Shown here: positions 12,701-25,380 of the stretch, piece by piece
Position numbering within the stretch: position 1 is the first letter of the stretch
How the letters are laid out: every line of letters starts with the position of its first letter
The notes under the pieces: generated by a model
Told to the model about the DNA's origin: nothing
Seen by the model: only the letters and a program-made list of their open reading frames with translations
Databases searched by the model: none
NCBI RefSeq assembly: GCF_020379485.1
Contig: NC_063438.1
Span: 6,094,835 to 6,158,834 of the forward strand
Direction of reading: 5' to 3'
Source: Brassica napus
Taxonomy: Eukaryota; Streptophyta; Magnoliopsida; Brassicales; Brassicaceae
DNA: 64,000 bases
Made by a program: the position numbers and the translations under genes

Positions 12701-15700
12701 GTTTCAGTTGATAATGAAATGACCAACAAGCTAGCTGCTGAAAACAAAGAGTTATATGTAAGTTTTGTAAGAGATTTATCTTCTCCATTACAAGTTTGTT
12801 GGCTATGTCTCAGATTTATTTATTTTTTCCACAGGATCTGGTAGATTTGTTGGAAAAGAAAGTACAAGAAACAGAGAAGAAGTATGAGAAAGCAAGTAAA
12901 CTTTGTGAAGAGAGGCTTCAGCAGGTTGTAGACGCAGAGACAAAACTAATCGAGTTAAAAACATCTATGCAAATGTAATCAATTTAGATTCTCTCTTCTG
13001 TCCAAAGGTAACAGTTACTACATATGCACTACTTATCTACTCTTATATCTTTAGGCTTGAGGAAAAGGTCTCTGACATGGAAGCAGAAGAAAAAATTCTA
13101 CGACAGCAAGCACTGATTAACTCAGCTTCAAAGAAAATGTCACCCCAGGTGTCATTTTCAGGACCTCCGGTAAAAAAAAACACCTCTATGCAATTTCTCA
13201 TATCCTTAGAATATTTCAAGAAATGTGTTAACCTCTTTGATTTCACCTACATCTTGCAGCCAATGGAGAACGGACATCATGTAAGTGGTCTAATTTTTAA
13301 AATCTGTATGAACTATTCTTACATACACACTTCAATCATTTTTGCTCTTTGTTACAGGTATCATTGGCTCCTATACCTTCAGGAAAGTTTGGGGCAATGT
13401 CGTTTAAACGAACTCTCGAACAACAACCACATGTATGTAACTAACATTGTGATACTTCTTTGCATTTGGTTAATTAGTTATGTTCATGTTTTTTTAATGA
13501 TGCAGGAATACGTTGACGTCCTTCTAAGTTTTGTTTCTCAAAATATCGGTTTCAGCCATGGGAAGCCTGTTGCGGCGTTTACAATATATAAATGTCTCAT
13601 TCATTGGAAACTATTTGAAGCAGAGAAAACCAGTATCTTTGATCGTATTGTTCCTCTCTTTCGTTCCGCTATAGAGGTAAACATGAAGTCTGCATCAATG
13701 TAGTCTAACAGAAACAGTGTTAGATTGAAGTTGACATCATGTTTCTTCTTTATTTCCCTTTTCTAGAATCCGGAAGATAATGATAATTTGACGTATTGGC
13801 TAACAAACACATCTACGCTACTGTTCTTGCTTCAAAGAAGCTTGAAAACTCATGGCACAAACGGTGCTAGTGCGAATAAACCTCCTCAGCCGACTTCATT
13901 TTTTGGGAGAATGACACAGGTAAACAACATCTTTACTGACTCCAGAAACATATTAATATGGCCATAATGTCGAACATGACTGGCTATGTCTCAGGGTTTC
14001 CGTTCTACCTCTTCGGCAAGCCTTTCAGGTGACGTAGTGCAACAAGTAGATGCTAGAGTTCCTGCTTTGCTTTTCAAGCAGCAGCTCACAGCCTACGTTG
14101 AAACGATATTTGGGATATTTCAAGAGAATGTGAAGACAGAACTAGAGCCTGTGCTTTCCTCATGCATTCAGGTAGATGTTTTACTAGAAAATCTAATCAA
14201 ATTTTGAAGATCATGATCTCTGCAAAGAGATGTCAGCTCACTTGTTATAATTCTCGACTAATGGCTCAGGGACTGAAAGATTCATCACATGAGCTCTATG
14301 CAGAGAATTTATCAGCTGAGACATCTGAACAGAATTCACCAGCAAAGCCATCAGAAGAGATTCCACCGGACAAGCTGTCTGAAGGTAATTCACCAGCAAA
14401 GCCATCTGAAGAGAAGCCGCAGGAAAAGACATCTGAAGAGAATACGGAGGCAAAGACATCTGAAGAGAGTCCACAGGAAAAGACATCTAAAGAGAGTCCA
14501 CAGGCAAAGACATCTGAAGAGAATCCACCGGCAACGGCATCCGCAGAGAATTCACCAGAGAAACCTTGGCAAGGCATCATAGATCTTTTGAATCGGCTTC
14601 TCGGCACATTGAAGAAAAACTACGTAAGAACTTTTCTGTATTCGAGGGTAATGTGATTGTATCTACTCAATGTCCTCTCTGAACAACTTCTTGTTACAGG
14701 TTCCGATGTTTCTAACTCAGAAGATATTCAGCCAAACCTTCCAAGGCATCAATGTTCATGTCTTTAACAGGTATCAACCTTTAACGGGGGTGAAAATAAC
14801 ATATTCCACACTATCAACCATTAAACTGAAAGCTGTAACAAAACTAATGCAGCCTTCTGGAGCGAGAATGCTGTACATACCACATGGGCAAAAAAGTGAA
14901 TGCTTGGTTTAATGAACTAGAGGCATGGTGTAGCCAGGCAACTGAAGAGGTAAGTGTATTTGTCTAAAATGATCTTAGAAACCAAACACTGAAACTATAT
15001 TCTCCTGAATGCAGTTTGTAGGGTCTTCATGGGAAGAACTCAAACACACAAGACAAGCCGTGGTGCTCCTGGTCTGTCTTTTAAGAACCAACTTTACAGA
15101 AACTTTAAGTAGCATTACAACACTCTCTCTTCTTTCTTTGTCCTGAATATATCACCTGATTCCTCTTACAGGTTACAGAACAGAAGTCCACAATTATATA
15201 TGATGATCTTACCACTAACCTCTGCCCGGTAACTACTCTCTCCTTCTCTGATCTAAAACATTCATTTCAAGATTAAAAAAAAAAAATAGAAAGATGCTTG
15301 GAGCATGGTAATAGTCACACCCTCTTCACTCTTTCTTTAATCTCTCAGGCTCTTAGTACTCAGCAACTGTATAGAATATGTACCTTCTGCAAAATTGATG
15401 ACAACGAGGATCAGAATGTATCTCCAGACGTATGTTTCCTCTCTACACCTGTCAAGCAAACCATAAAATCTCCATATATCATTTCATTACCTGGTTCAAT
15501 GTTTTCTATCGATGATGCAGGTGATTTCCAACTTGAAACTTCTAATAACAGATGAAGACGAAGACAGCCGTTCGTTCTTGTTAGACAATGATTCCAGGTA
15601 TTAAAAAATATTAAGAAGACGATTAAATATCTCCAGTTATTCAGACCATAATTAACCTCATGAACATTGTCTTTGTGAAACTCAGTGTCCCCTTTGCAGC

Positions 15701-15800
15701 CGATGAAATCTCCAACTGTATGGAAGAAAAAGAATTTGCCAACGTAAAGCCAGCGATCGAACTCGCTGATAACCCTAACTTCCAGTTTCTAAAGGGCTGA
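6785..15800 (+). CDS. XI-D: class XI myosin heavy chain (XI-D-like)
   Basis: Forty-two coding exons keep phase throughout and give about 1726 residues. Exons: 6785-6787, 6857-6982, 7084-7227, 7312-7457, 7548-7704, 7806-7864, 7955-8114, 8206-8355, 8419-8555, 8646-8792, 8891-8992, 9294-9351, 9442-9543, 9632-9669, 9765-9891, 10002-10172, 10256-10387, 10485-10594, 10709-10769, 10897-11074, 11149-11354, 11437-11556, 11634-11732, 11825-12037, 12114-12266, 12362-12511, 12587-12757, 12835-12974, 13055-13169, 13260-13280, 13358-13432, 13506-13676, 13767-13919, 13995-14171, 14270-14623, 14700-14770, 14853-14949, 15015-15071, 15172-15228, 15349-15429, 15521-15597, 15686-15800. The first exon holds only the ATG, as in plant myosin XI genes. 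The motor has the P-loop GESGAGKT (residues 155-162), switch I NNNSSRFGK (208 on) and switch II DIYGFE (433-438). Six IQ motifs (about 740-878), a coiled coil and a dilute-type globular tail follow. It is an actin motor for organelle movement and cytoplasmic streaming. The intron after 11354 uses a GC donor. XI-D is inferred from neighbours. Confidence 0.93.
14321..14563 (+). repeat. coding minisatellite: nine 27-bp units in the myosin tail exon
   Basis: Within the exon at 14270-14623, nine head-to-tail 27-bp units encode nonapeptides of consensus T-S-E-E-(N/S)-P-(Q/P/A)-(E/A)-K, for example [18 protein letters not shown] and PSEEKPQEK. They cover residues about 1442-1522. The array keeps frame exactly and ends just before the conserved [13 protein letters not shown] segment of the globular tail. 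The repeat lacks stops in several frames, which explains long open frames on both strands here. Confidence 0.95.
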
Positions 15801-17520
15801 GACCTATTTCTTCATTTTACCACTGATTTTGATGAAACCAAATTGTACAGTAGTCGCTTGCACAGATTTACGGTATGTAGAATCCCATAGGATGGTTAGG
15901 TTTAAAGCCAGCGAGTACTCTACTTGTAAGGCAATAAACTCTTTTTGTAGAGCAAACTGTGTAACGTTTGCTGTTGGAGAATTGTAGACACCATTAGTGA
16001 GTAAAAGATTCACAGAATATGTGTCTTGTAATATTTTTAGTTTGGATGATGTTTTTGCAATTTTCTGAAAGTCTAAAACGAAGTATCAAGACATCAGTCA
16101 AAAGTTTAATCATCCAATCATCACAAATTTCAAATCCGTATACAGTGTTTACACAAAGGTGTAAAGACAAGTTCAATGAACGTTCTCACTTCTTAGTTAT
16201 ACTCACTCCAAAAAATGTAGATATCTTTATATTAATTTTAAGTTTTACTATTGTGTAACAATTGGTGTTTTATAAATTTTTGATAATTAGTTGAATTAGT
16301 TTTTATTTATATTTTAATACTTTTTTAAGAAAAAAATGAATGTCTTGTGCTTTTAATCAATTTTCTAAAAAGAAGATTTTTATAGTTATGATTTTTGGAA
16401 GAGTAGTTAAGAATTTTTATTTCATAATACTCTTAATTATTACTCCTATTTATTAGTAATTAAAAATAGTGGGAAGGGATTAATTACCAACGGTGAAATC
16501 ACCTGAGGGCCGAGACTGAGAAGGCATGAAAGCGGACCAATAAAATCCGGAAAACATGAGAATCTGAGCACATGGAATTCCCATACCCTTACAGTTATTA
16601 TAGTTATGGTATGGAGTTAGTTTGCATTTATCACTTACCCTTCTTCTTTTGTCCCTTTCTCCCATTCCATAATATACATGCACTATATGTATGTGTGTGC
16701 AATGACTTATTTGATAACAAATATTGTGAACCAAGTGTTTTTAGTTCAGTTTTGAATTTCTTGGATTTAAGCCGACGTCACAAATGGAACAGGAGGTAAA
16801 AAACTATATTATCTTATCATCAGAGCCAACTCAGAACACAAGCCACCTAAACCGTTGATTACGAAGATATTTTTATTTTACTTTTTATTAGTGTTTTTAA
16901 ATAAATAAACTTAAACAATTTTAGTTAGAATAATATTTGTTAGGAATTTTTAGTCAAAACAGTTTCAAAGATATTTTTTTTTTTGGATTTTGTTTGATAT
17001 AAAAGACCAACATATGCAAATGAAAACACTGAGAACATCGTATTTGAATCTTGAAACTTCTTTACAAAATGGTATTCATTTAAACGTAGTTGGTGATTAT
17101 TTGTTTATGCAATTAAAGATTATCCAACAACTAATACTAATAGAAATCGATAGCCTATTGAAATGCTTGATTTTTTTTTTTTTGAAAAATAGAGAAATGT
17201 TATCAAACATAAATATTTATTATCACATATTGGTAACCCTTCCGGTATTAGTCACTACTCACCACAGTCGAAAACGTAACTACATGAGTTTAATAGGTGA
17301 TTTTATAGAAAATGCAAGAATAGCTTTATTTCAACATTAACTATTTTAAATTTCATTGTTTTTACAAACAGTTTCTTTGTATTATGAAAATTTAAATTAT
17401 TATTTTTGTGATCTTGGATACTCTAATATAAATAAAAGAACATAGTTTTAAATTCGATTTTTTCAAACCATTACTTCATTACTTTAAAACAGTCTTACAA
17501 ACTAGACATATAGTTTTTAG
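15801..17520. other. 3' flank of myosin and AT-rich intergenic DNA
   Basis: The first 200 bp or so are probably the myosin 3' untranslated region. Beyond that I see no coding similarity, tRNA or clear transposon end. Short open frames (for example 16990-17340) have AT-driven composition and no family resemblance. Confidence 0.5.
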
Positions 17521-17522
17521 CT

Positions 17523-17822
17523 GTAAACATAGCTTCTTTGGCGAATCCATCAGCCGCTGCGTTGCATTGAATTCCCAGATGTGGGATACTTTATCTTTAA
17601 TAAGAGATAAAATTAAAAGAAATAGATGATATGGTAGAACTCAGCACGGCAATGTCATGAAATATCCTTTTGAAAGCAATCACAGACTTGTTTCCTGTGA
17701 TAAGATTGATGAAACTTTTAGAGTCAGAGTAGCAGATCACTTCCTTGATCCCTTTGGCCACAACCGCTTCCAATCCTGCCTTCAGTGCATTTGCTTCAGC
17801 AACTAAAACAGAGGCTACAACA
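17523..17822 (-). pseudogene. RNase H domain fragment of a LINE-type retroelement
   Basis: The minus strand encodes an RNase H-like (RVT_3) stretch. It contains AEANALKAGLEAVVAKGIKE, then YSDSKSFINLI with the catalytic Asp of the SDS motif, then after a frame change CNAAADGFAKEAM, which carries the terminal Asp of the family. The internal stop and frameshift show decay. Plant non-LTR retrotransposons and their host-derived relatives carry this domain at the C-terminal end. No reverse transcriptase is visible nearby. Confidence 0.7.
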
Positions 17823-17829
17823 TCACATG

Positions 17830-20640
17830 ACGTTGAGTTTTCAATTCGTTTAGAGTAGTGTAAAACGTTATACCGGTACTGCTTATCATATGGTGACTAT
17901 AATTTTGGAACATAGGTGACTATATTTATAATGCAGCCACATATATTTATGTGTCTGCATTATTCATCTAATATATGTGTATATAGTTGATAAAAAAAAC
18001 ACATATACATCACTATGCATTTATATTCTCTCGTCTTTTGTCTTTAGTCTTTCAGTATCAATGTTCTAGAAAAGTTGATGAAAGTTGGTCAGCTAAATGA
18101 ATGTTTTCAGTATTTAAAATCTTACAAGATAATATACTAAAGAAAGATACAATATCGTGTTTTTAGTTTAAGTACATATATATGTGTCATGTGTGTGTAC
18201 TTTAGACTTGCATTTTAGATTTTTGTTGATGATCATTCTACATTGTCTAAACGGAAAATGAGATATGCTCCAATACTATTAAAACTTATCACAGTTACTA
18301 CCAATTTACATATTGTTTATAGGGCCTTTTCACCAATTCCGTAATGCTAAACATAATCTATACCCAATCAATAATATGTTGGTCAAACAAGCCGTAAACC
18401 ATAAATAGAGAAATTACGAGAACCGCTAGTTTAGGAATATTTTCATGTTACCCATTAGATACTCCAAACATTTAAAATCAGTAGAGAAATATTTATCGTG
18501 TTATGATAGTGCATGAAATCGGGTTGCTACCAAAGCTATATTGAAAATAGTAACATGGGTTTTGGCTCTCATAATTAAGTAGAATTGTTTAATCAAGATA
18601 CTTGATTAAGAGAAGCTGACTATCACCAAGATCTGATTATTGTCAGAAAATCTAAAAATGGTGGGTATTATATAAAAATGTTTCGGAAATTCCTTTTTCG
18701 CAATCATTAATTCTTTGGCGCCAAAACTCCGATATAATAGTACTAGTTTTTTTTCTTTCTAAAACGGTATATTGTAAGTTGTTTATATACAGAACGCATT
18801 ACGATCACACAATAATTTTCAAGTAATAATTTGTCAAATTTCGTCGAAAATTTCCGATGGATATTTAGTTATGTTTTTTAAGTAGTAAAACTGTTTACTA
18901 GATCTTGGTAGCTTTCAAATAACAGCAACTCATTTCCTTAGTTATATTACTTCAAAAATAAAAATAGAACTATTTATCGATCGTATAAATAGTTTCGTCA
19001 TCCTAGGAGAGCCATAAGTGTATAAAGTAACAAAACCTAAGTTCATCTATGTAAGTAAGTCCGAGCATTTTATCCGGATTAGGAAAACTAACCTGATACT
19101 ATTCATAATAACTAGATCAATACTCTGAAATAGCCGAACCAGAATAAAAAAAAAACGGACAAATATAGAATATATATAAATATTAATTATAGATATACAT
19201 ATAAAATAACTAAATTTATAAATATAATTTAAATATACTTACATATCAAAAAGTATTTGAAAAAATAAATTATACAAAGTATCCAAAATTATCCAAAAAT
19301 GTCTAGATATTTTTATCCTGAAATAATCTGAATTACCTTAAAATATAATCCAAATCATCCAAATTACGCGATATTTTACCAGAATATCTGATATTTTTAT
19401 CTGAATTACCTAAAATAATTGAACCGAACCGAATTGTTTGGTATCCTAGAATTTCCCGGTTATTTTTTATATTAAAATAAGTAAAATAAGTATCCAAATC
19501 AATTCGAACCCAAAACTATCCAAATCTATCTGAACCAAAAAAATTGAAGATTTCTATATGGATCCTCTAATCCCTTGTCCCAACTATTTGATATGATCTA
19601 AAATAGGCGAGCCGAATCCCGAATTGCGAAGGCTTAGTGTAAGTGTGAAACTATTGTTCAGGGACGTCATATGCATGCATCTACATACCTTTTTCCTTAG
19701 ATTTAACTTAGGAATGCTAGATTTTTGCGAGAAAACGGTTCCCGATTCAGCTCCACTATGTCACTCATCGATCGAGGTTTCATCCTGAGTAAATCTTCTT
19801 TCCTAAATCATGTATGATGATTAATTTCTTACGCAAAACAATTCTTTATTATCGATGTGAATAATTTAAATAATTTATAATAGGATAGATTGGAGAGTAT
19901 TTACAATTTTCGAACTGAATCTTAATCGTAATATGTGAACTCAACAATTCCATCAGATTCTATTGTTTTCAATTTTCATTACAACGATAAAGTTAACAGT
20001 ATCCCAATATCAAAAGTTAGTTAGCACACTGTAAGTTTTTTTTTCTTTTGATTTTGGGGGTATTTAAATCCAAAGGTCTCACAAACTTTTTGGGGACCAG
20101 TCCACCAATGATAGGTAAGTTCGGTTGCTCTTTATGAGAGTTAGTATCCACGTTGTGTAACCACAAATATGGATAAATCTAAGTGGTATGTTTCAAATTC
20201 GAGACATTTAGCATCTTTCTGAGTCTGTTGTATCACCCGATCACATCCACATGATATTTTTAGTATGAGTTGCTAACATGAAAGATTTATATGAAATTCG
20301 ATCTCTATCTTCTTCCATCAACGAACTGCTAATTGTTTTACCATAACAATAGTAATAATTGTTTTTTCAAAAAAAAAAAAATACTAATAATTGTTTTGTT
20401 TCGATATACGTAAAATTAAATCAAATTGCAACCATTTATCGGGCCCGCATTATGCATGCATGCACCAGTATTGGGGTTTTGAATCTCGAGAGCATAACCT
20501 CGAATGGTGAAATGAGTTAAGAGGTGTTATCTACTGCATAATTATCACAGTACTATATATTTAAGAGAAATTGGACCGTATGACAAGGAAAAAAAGCCTA
20601 ATTTACCAAATAACCAATTTTCCTAATTTTTCTATACACA
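17830..20640. other. gene-poor repeat-derived region
   Basis: No coding exon recognised. A segment around 19120-19630 is rich in Pro/Asn-like codon runs of the CCGAACC, ATCCAAA and CCGAATTG type. Similar compositions are common in degenerate crucifer repeats, but no terminal structure could be found. Confidence 0.4.
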
Positions 20641-21512
20641 CCGTCATATATATATATAATAATATAGTATTGTCTCTTCTTGTAACCGGCGTAACCTGCA
20701 GAAAAAACAATTAAAAAATAATTATTATGTGTAAAAGACTAAAAGTAAATCGTGGTTTAATTGTCTTCACATCGTCATCGACATCGAGTTGCTCCACAAT
20801 TCCACATCGTCATCTCCGTCGGATTCACCAATTTTTTCTTTATTACTCATTGGTTGCAAGCCCGCGCTCAACTACTCTTCTGGAATTGTCGGACACACCA
20901 CGTTGTTATATAGTTGCAGCGGTGAATAGTGCGAAGCCGTACCCATTCCAATTCCAATCATCGATTCTTCTCAGATCTCTTTAGTTCCGTCACGTTCTCA
21001 GGTTTTAACCTTCGATTCTCTTCATCTCCTGTAATTTTATTTCATATTTGCGCTATACTGTGAACTAAGGTACTCTTTTAGTAAATCTACAGTCTCGTTG
21101 CCGTTGCATGTCGTATCTGCTTTTCTGGAACGAAGTTCTCCAACTGATTTAGGGGTTGGGTGATTTGGGGTTGGGATTTCCCCAGCTGTTCTTAGTCTTT
21201 GTTAAATTTGAATTTTGTTTTCCTAGCGAATAGCATCTGCGATAGATAGGTTTGTCTGTATTGACATAGTATGATATCTTTCGTTCCTATTCTATTTGAG
21301 ATGGTATAGGTTAGCATGCGTGTGAACATAGTATGAGATCATTCATTACTATTCTAGTCGACATGGTCTAGTATAACTGTATGTAAACATATTTTATTTG
21401 AGATGGAATTGAGTGGTTGCTACTGCAGTATTTTGTATTCCATTCAATTTATTTGCATTGAGTACTCTGTCCTAACCGTGTTTACCTCCTACCTTCATCC
21501 TTCAGATCTGGC

Positions 21513-21641
21513 ATGGACGATTTAAAGCTTGCGAGTAGATTGTTTGAGATAGACTTTGAACCCACTGGAAACAAAAGTTTTAACAACTATTTCAACCTCT
21601 GTTATCGCCATACCCATCCGCACATGTGCGCTTCTACATAA
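21513..21641 (+). pseudogene. possible start of a MULE-borne (DUF1985/Ulp1-type) ORF
   Basis: An ATG follows an acceptor-like CAG and encodes about 42 residues beginning MDDLKLASRLFEIDFEPTGN before a stop. Crucifer Mutator-like elements that carry DUF1985/Ulp1-type genes often begin with a Leu-x-x-Arg-Leu-Phe-x-x-x-x-Glu-Pro-x-Gly pattern. The similarity is from memory and short, and nothing downstream confirms it. Confidence 0.25.
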
Positions 21642-21989
21642 CACATTTATTCTGTTAGAGCATCTATTATATGTTTCTATTATATTTTGATCATGTAAAA
21701 TGAAAAATCATCTTATTTGCATTCATGCTATAAATTGAAACGTTTAATATCACTTTATTTTGCTTCTGAATTCATATAATTTAATACTTGCGTATTTTGA
21801 TATATGGGTTGGAGTTTATATTTTCGTGTAGGGTTTCGTGATGATTGGATAGGGTTTAGTTTCTGGAATATTGGGTTCACCATTGGGAAAGCAATACTTG
21901 TTTCTATTCTGGTTGGATATGGAATAGAACACTTCTGAACTTTCATATCATGTGTTTTAATTTTGGTGATATAGAATTGGCATATTACA

Positions 21990-22018
21990 TAATATAATAT
22001 AATATAATATAATATAAT
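21990..22018. repeat. (TAATA)n pentanucleotide microsatellite
   Basis: About five to six AATAT/TAATA units in perfect register. Confidence 0.85.
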
Positions 22019-22314
22019 TTAATACTACATACCATTATGTATTTTTTAGATTTTGATATATGAGTTTAGGGTTTATATTTGGGTTAGGGTTTAGTTATTA
22101 GATTTTAGGGTTTAGTTTTTATCTGATATGGAATAAAACTTAGATGATATGGAATATAACTCTCGATGCTTATGCATGTGATTAATAAAGTTATACGTGG
22201 ATGGCTTTTCCTTCTTTCAAAAAACCACAAATACATACCTCCAGTATTATAAGAGGTGGATTTAATTTCCCGAAGGTTTGGTTTGCCTATGTTTTGGGGT
22301 TTATATTTACCTAA

Positions 22315-23066
22315 CTTGGGTTTAGTGTTTAATGTCAAGTGTTCTATTAGCATCCTCATTAGCTTTGTATTTCATGTTGCTCATGAGGACTGTAAATACA
22401 TGTCTCTAGTATTATGGAAGGTGGATTGGGGTTTATATTTCCCTAAGTTGGGTTTAGTGTTTACTGTCAAGTATTCTATTATCATCCCATTAGCTTTGTA
22501 TTTCATGTTGGTCAAGCCTGGATCGACTATGTACACAGTACCATTTTAAATAGTACGGGTCAGATAGAATATAAGTCTTCTCGTAATGAACTGTGCGACT
22601 GTGTAAGTAATCCTATAAGACACATTTATAATTATTAACTTACACATATATACTTTAGCATATGAAATTAGATTTACAGTGATACTATTCTACTCAAACT
22701 AGTATGGAATGCTTGCAATCGGTATAGAATATACATTAGCTTGGGTTTAGTGTTTACTGTCCCTATTAACTTTGTATTTCATGTTGTTCATGAGGACTAT
22801 AAATACATGTCTCCAGTATTATGGAAGATGAATTGGGGTTTATATTTCTCTAACTTGGGTCTAGTGTTCACTGTCAAGTATTCTATTACCATTCCATTAG
22901 CTTTGTATTTCATGTTGGTCAAACATGGATCGATTGTGTACATGGTACAATTTTAAATAGTACGGGTTAGATAGAATAGAAGTATTCTCGTAATAGATTG
23001 TGCGACTGTGTACGTTTACCCCTATAAGACTTATAATTATTAACTTACTCATTTATACTTTAGCAT
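22315..23066. repeat. degenerate tandem repeat cluster
   Basis: A unit opening TTGGGTTTAGTGTTTA and running through TTTGTATTTCATGTTG occurs at about 22315, 22446, 22740 and 22856. The larger arrangement (22446-22700 against 22856-23066, offset about 410 bp) includes a shared TTTTAAATAGTACGGGT segment and its flanks. A further shared block (GCTTGCAATCGGTATAGAAT) recurs at about 22709 and 23341. Open frames here (22256-22549 and 22741-22956) are copies of one repeat and not a gene family I recognise. Confidence 0.75.
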
Positions 23067-23069
23067 ATG

Positions 23070-24630
23070 GAATAGTTCACCGCTAAATAAAATAGTATAC
23101 TTCAATTTTTTTTATTAGTAGTTGTTAAATGGAAATTATCTTTCTTTGTAGTCCTTAGAAATATAAGACGGTCTACTATCACTTTCTTTAGCTTAAACAT
23201 TGATTGTGTCAATGGTTTCTATTTCTAAGTTGTGTTTAGTGATTTAGTTCATTAGTTTATTTCTCAATTTTCAGTGTTGCTGCTCTTTCAATCAGAATTG
23301 AATTTACAGTGATACTATTCTACCCAAATTAGTATGGAACGCTTGCAATCGGTATAGAATATACGTTTCATTATCTTCTATTTCGCCGTTTTATTTCACG
23401 CGCTTCCAAAATTCGCTCATTGTTATTTTGAGTCACAGAATCACCACATCGTTTTTTATGTGAAGGAATCGGGTACCTATTACTAACAAGGGTATAACCA
23501 GTTAGAATGATGGCAAAAAGACAGTCACTATATTCTATCAAAATCATGTCTATTCTCTTGATTTTCTTCTGAAATATAGCTATTAAGCCAATAAACCCTA
23601 TATATAACCATTGTTATTGTCTTTCACTGATCTTGGGGGAAATTTCACCATTTTGGGTGGATTCAAATGCATGTTGTCATATATATATAAGCAGATATAG
23701 ATTTTGTATGGATGATGGTATACATATAAGTCAAAGGGTTAATTTTACTAGTAAACCCTTTCACAAAATGTGTTAATTTTACTTTTATGAGGGAAACATT
23801 AACAGAAACAAACAAGCTTCTTTTTTGGTAAAATGTTAAATGAAAGCAGCTTCTTCTAATCATTGTGTTGAGTTATTGTATCATCATGATGCATTATTAT
23901 GACATTTCATTGCAGCATTGAAAGAGGAATTGACCAAATTAAATAAATATTAACATTAATGAAGACCCATATTTTAGACTACGTCACATGTATATATCTC
24001 ATCTTTCTCTTTCAGTTTCATACGTATCTAATCTAACCCTAGATTTGGTTTATGCACTGATGATCTGTGTAGATATTCTTAAAACATTCCAAATTTATAA
24101 TTTTGTAACAGATAACACAGGGAAATGTCATAACTTTAGTATGATTTTCTTCCGACCAAACACTTAACGTCTAATGGCCGGATTTAAACGCTCAGTTATG
24201 TAAGTTGTTAGAAGCATAAGAGAAGTCTTTTTTTATGAAAATAAAACAATAGCCAACTCAAATGGATCGGACCCTTTCATGATCTTCTCCTTTTCCCTTA
24301 CTTTACATATTTTTTTCATATTTTAGACTTGACTCGAATCTTACATTTTGAAAAAATGAGAGGTGAAATATTCATTCTAAATATTGGTGGCTCAACTAGT
24401 GAAAGACGTTATTTTACAGTTGTCGATTATAAAATCAATTTATTTTTTTGGTATTACATAGGTTTGCTTCTTATTAAACCGTTGTCTATAGTAAAAATAA
24501 GAAAACATCGATCTCCAATCTACTACATTCGAAATGTCTCTCAAAAGTTTTAGTTGCAAACCCATACAATCAGAAAAATATCTAAGGGAAACTAAGACGC
24601 GAAAACCAAGCTTCTTACATCATCTCAAGA
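23070..24630. other. intergenic DNA, nothing recognised
   Basis: AT-rich sequence with no gene, RNA or transposon end that I can support. Confidence 0.4.
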
Positions 24631-24639
24631 GAAAAACTA

Positions 24640-25380
24640 TGTTTACAATTTTTTTAACAGAAAATAGCCATAAAAACCTTAAACTTTCAAATTAAAACAA
24701 AAAAACTTTGAACTCATGTTCGAACAAAAACATACTCCAACTTTTAAATATCAGCTTTAACTCTCATTTTATGTTGATCAGGTCATTTTAGAAACTTGAA
24801 AGTCAACTGTTTAACCCGTAAACGTCTGTTAATTAAACAATGTCATTTTAAAAACCGATTAAACATTAATGAAATGATGTTGTCTTACATCTGTAAACAT
24901 TTAAATCATCCCCTTTTTCGCGAAACCTAAGTTTTCTAATTCTCTAATCTCTCAGTCTTCTAATCTCCAAAACACATAGCCATTGATAATGCAAAAGATG
25001 GCTAGAAAGATGGGGTACTTCGGGTACGTCGTAGTGAGAGATCTTAAGTCGAAAGTGTTAGGGAAGCTACAATTAAACAAAGTCGATGAAGAAGATGATA
25101 ATGAAGATGATAGTGAGACTAATGAGAATAATAATGAAGCTGAGAATAATGATATTGGTGTTGAAGACAAATTTCTAAGCAAACATTTATGGTTTAATAG
25201 TTGACTTTCCGAGTTTTTAAAATGGTTGAGTCAACACAAAATAAAAGTTAAAATGTCCAACATTTAAAAATTAAAGTATTTTTAGGCTCAACACATGAGT
25301 TGAAGGATTTTTTGCTTTAATTTGAAAGTTCGGGATTTTATTGGTTGTTTTCTACTCTTTTTGATAAAAAATTGTGACAT
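24640..25380. mobile_element. element with long terminal inverted repeats and a small internal ORF
   Basis: The left part (about 24645-24790) and the reverse complement of the right part (about 25215-25375) share ACTTTCAAATTAAA, then A-rich sequence, then a TTCAACTCATG-type segment and a final TTTTATGTTGA-like segment, so the ends form an imperfect inverted repeat over 100 bp long. Between them is an ORF at 24983-25204 with an acidic Asp/Glu/Asn tail and no family I can name. The structure suits a Mutator-like non-autonomous element, possibly with a captured fragment. A target duplication was not clear. Confidence 0.55.

Noticed and set aside
14238..14607. Long antisense and plus-2 frame ORFs across the myosin minisatellite
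   Set aside because: A 27-bp repeat without stops keeps several frames open automatically.
15298..15555. ORF reading through the last myosin introns
   Set aside because: It merges two exons with unspliced introns; the spliced frame is continuous and conserved.
20727..20984. 85-residue ORF beginning at an ATG with Ser-rich content
   Set aside because: No family resemblance and no splice-supported continuation; it may be part of an untranslated or transposon leader.
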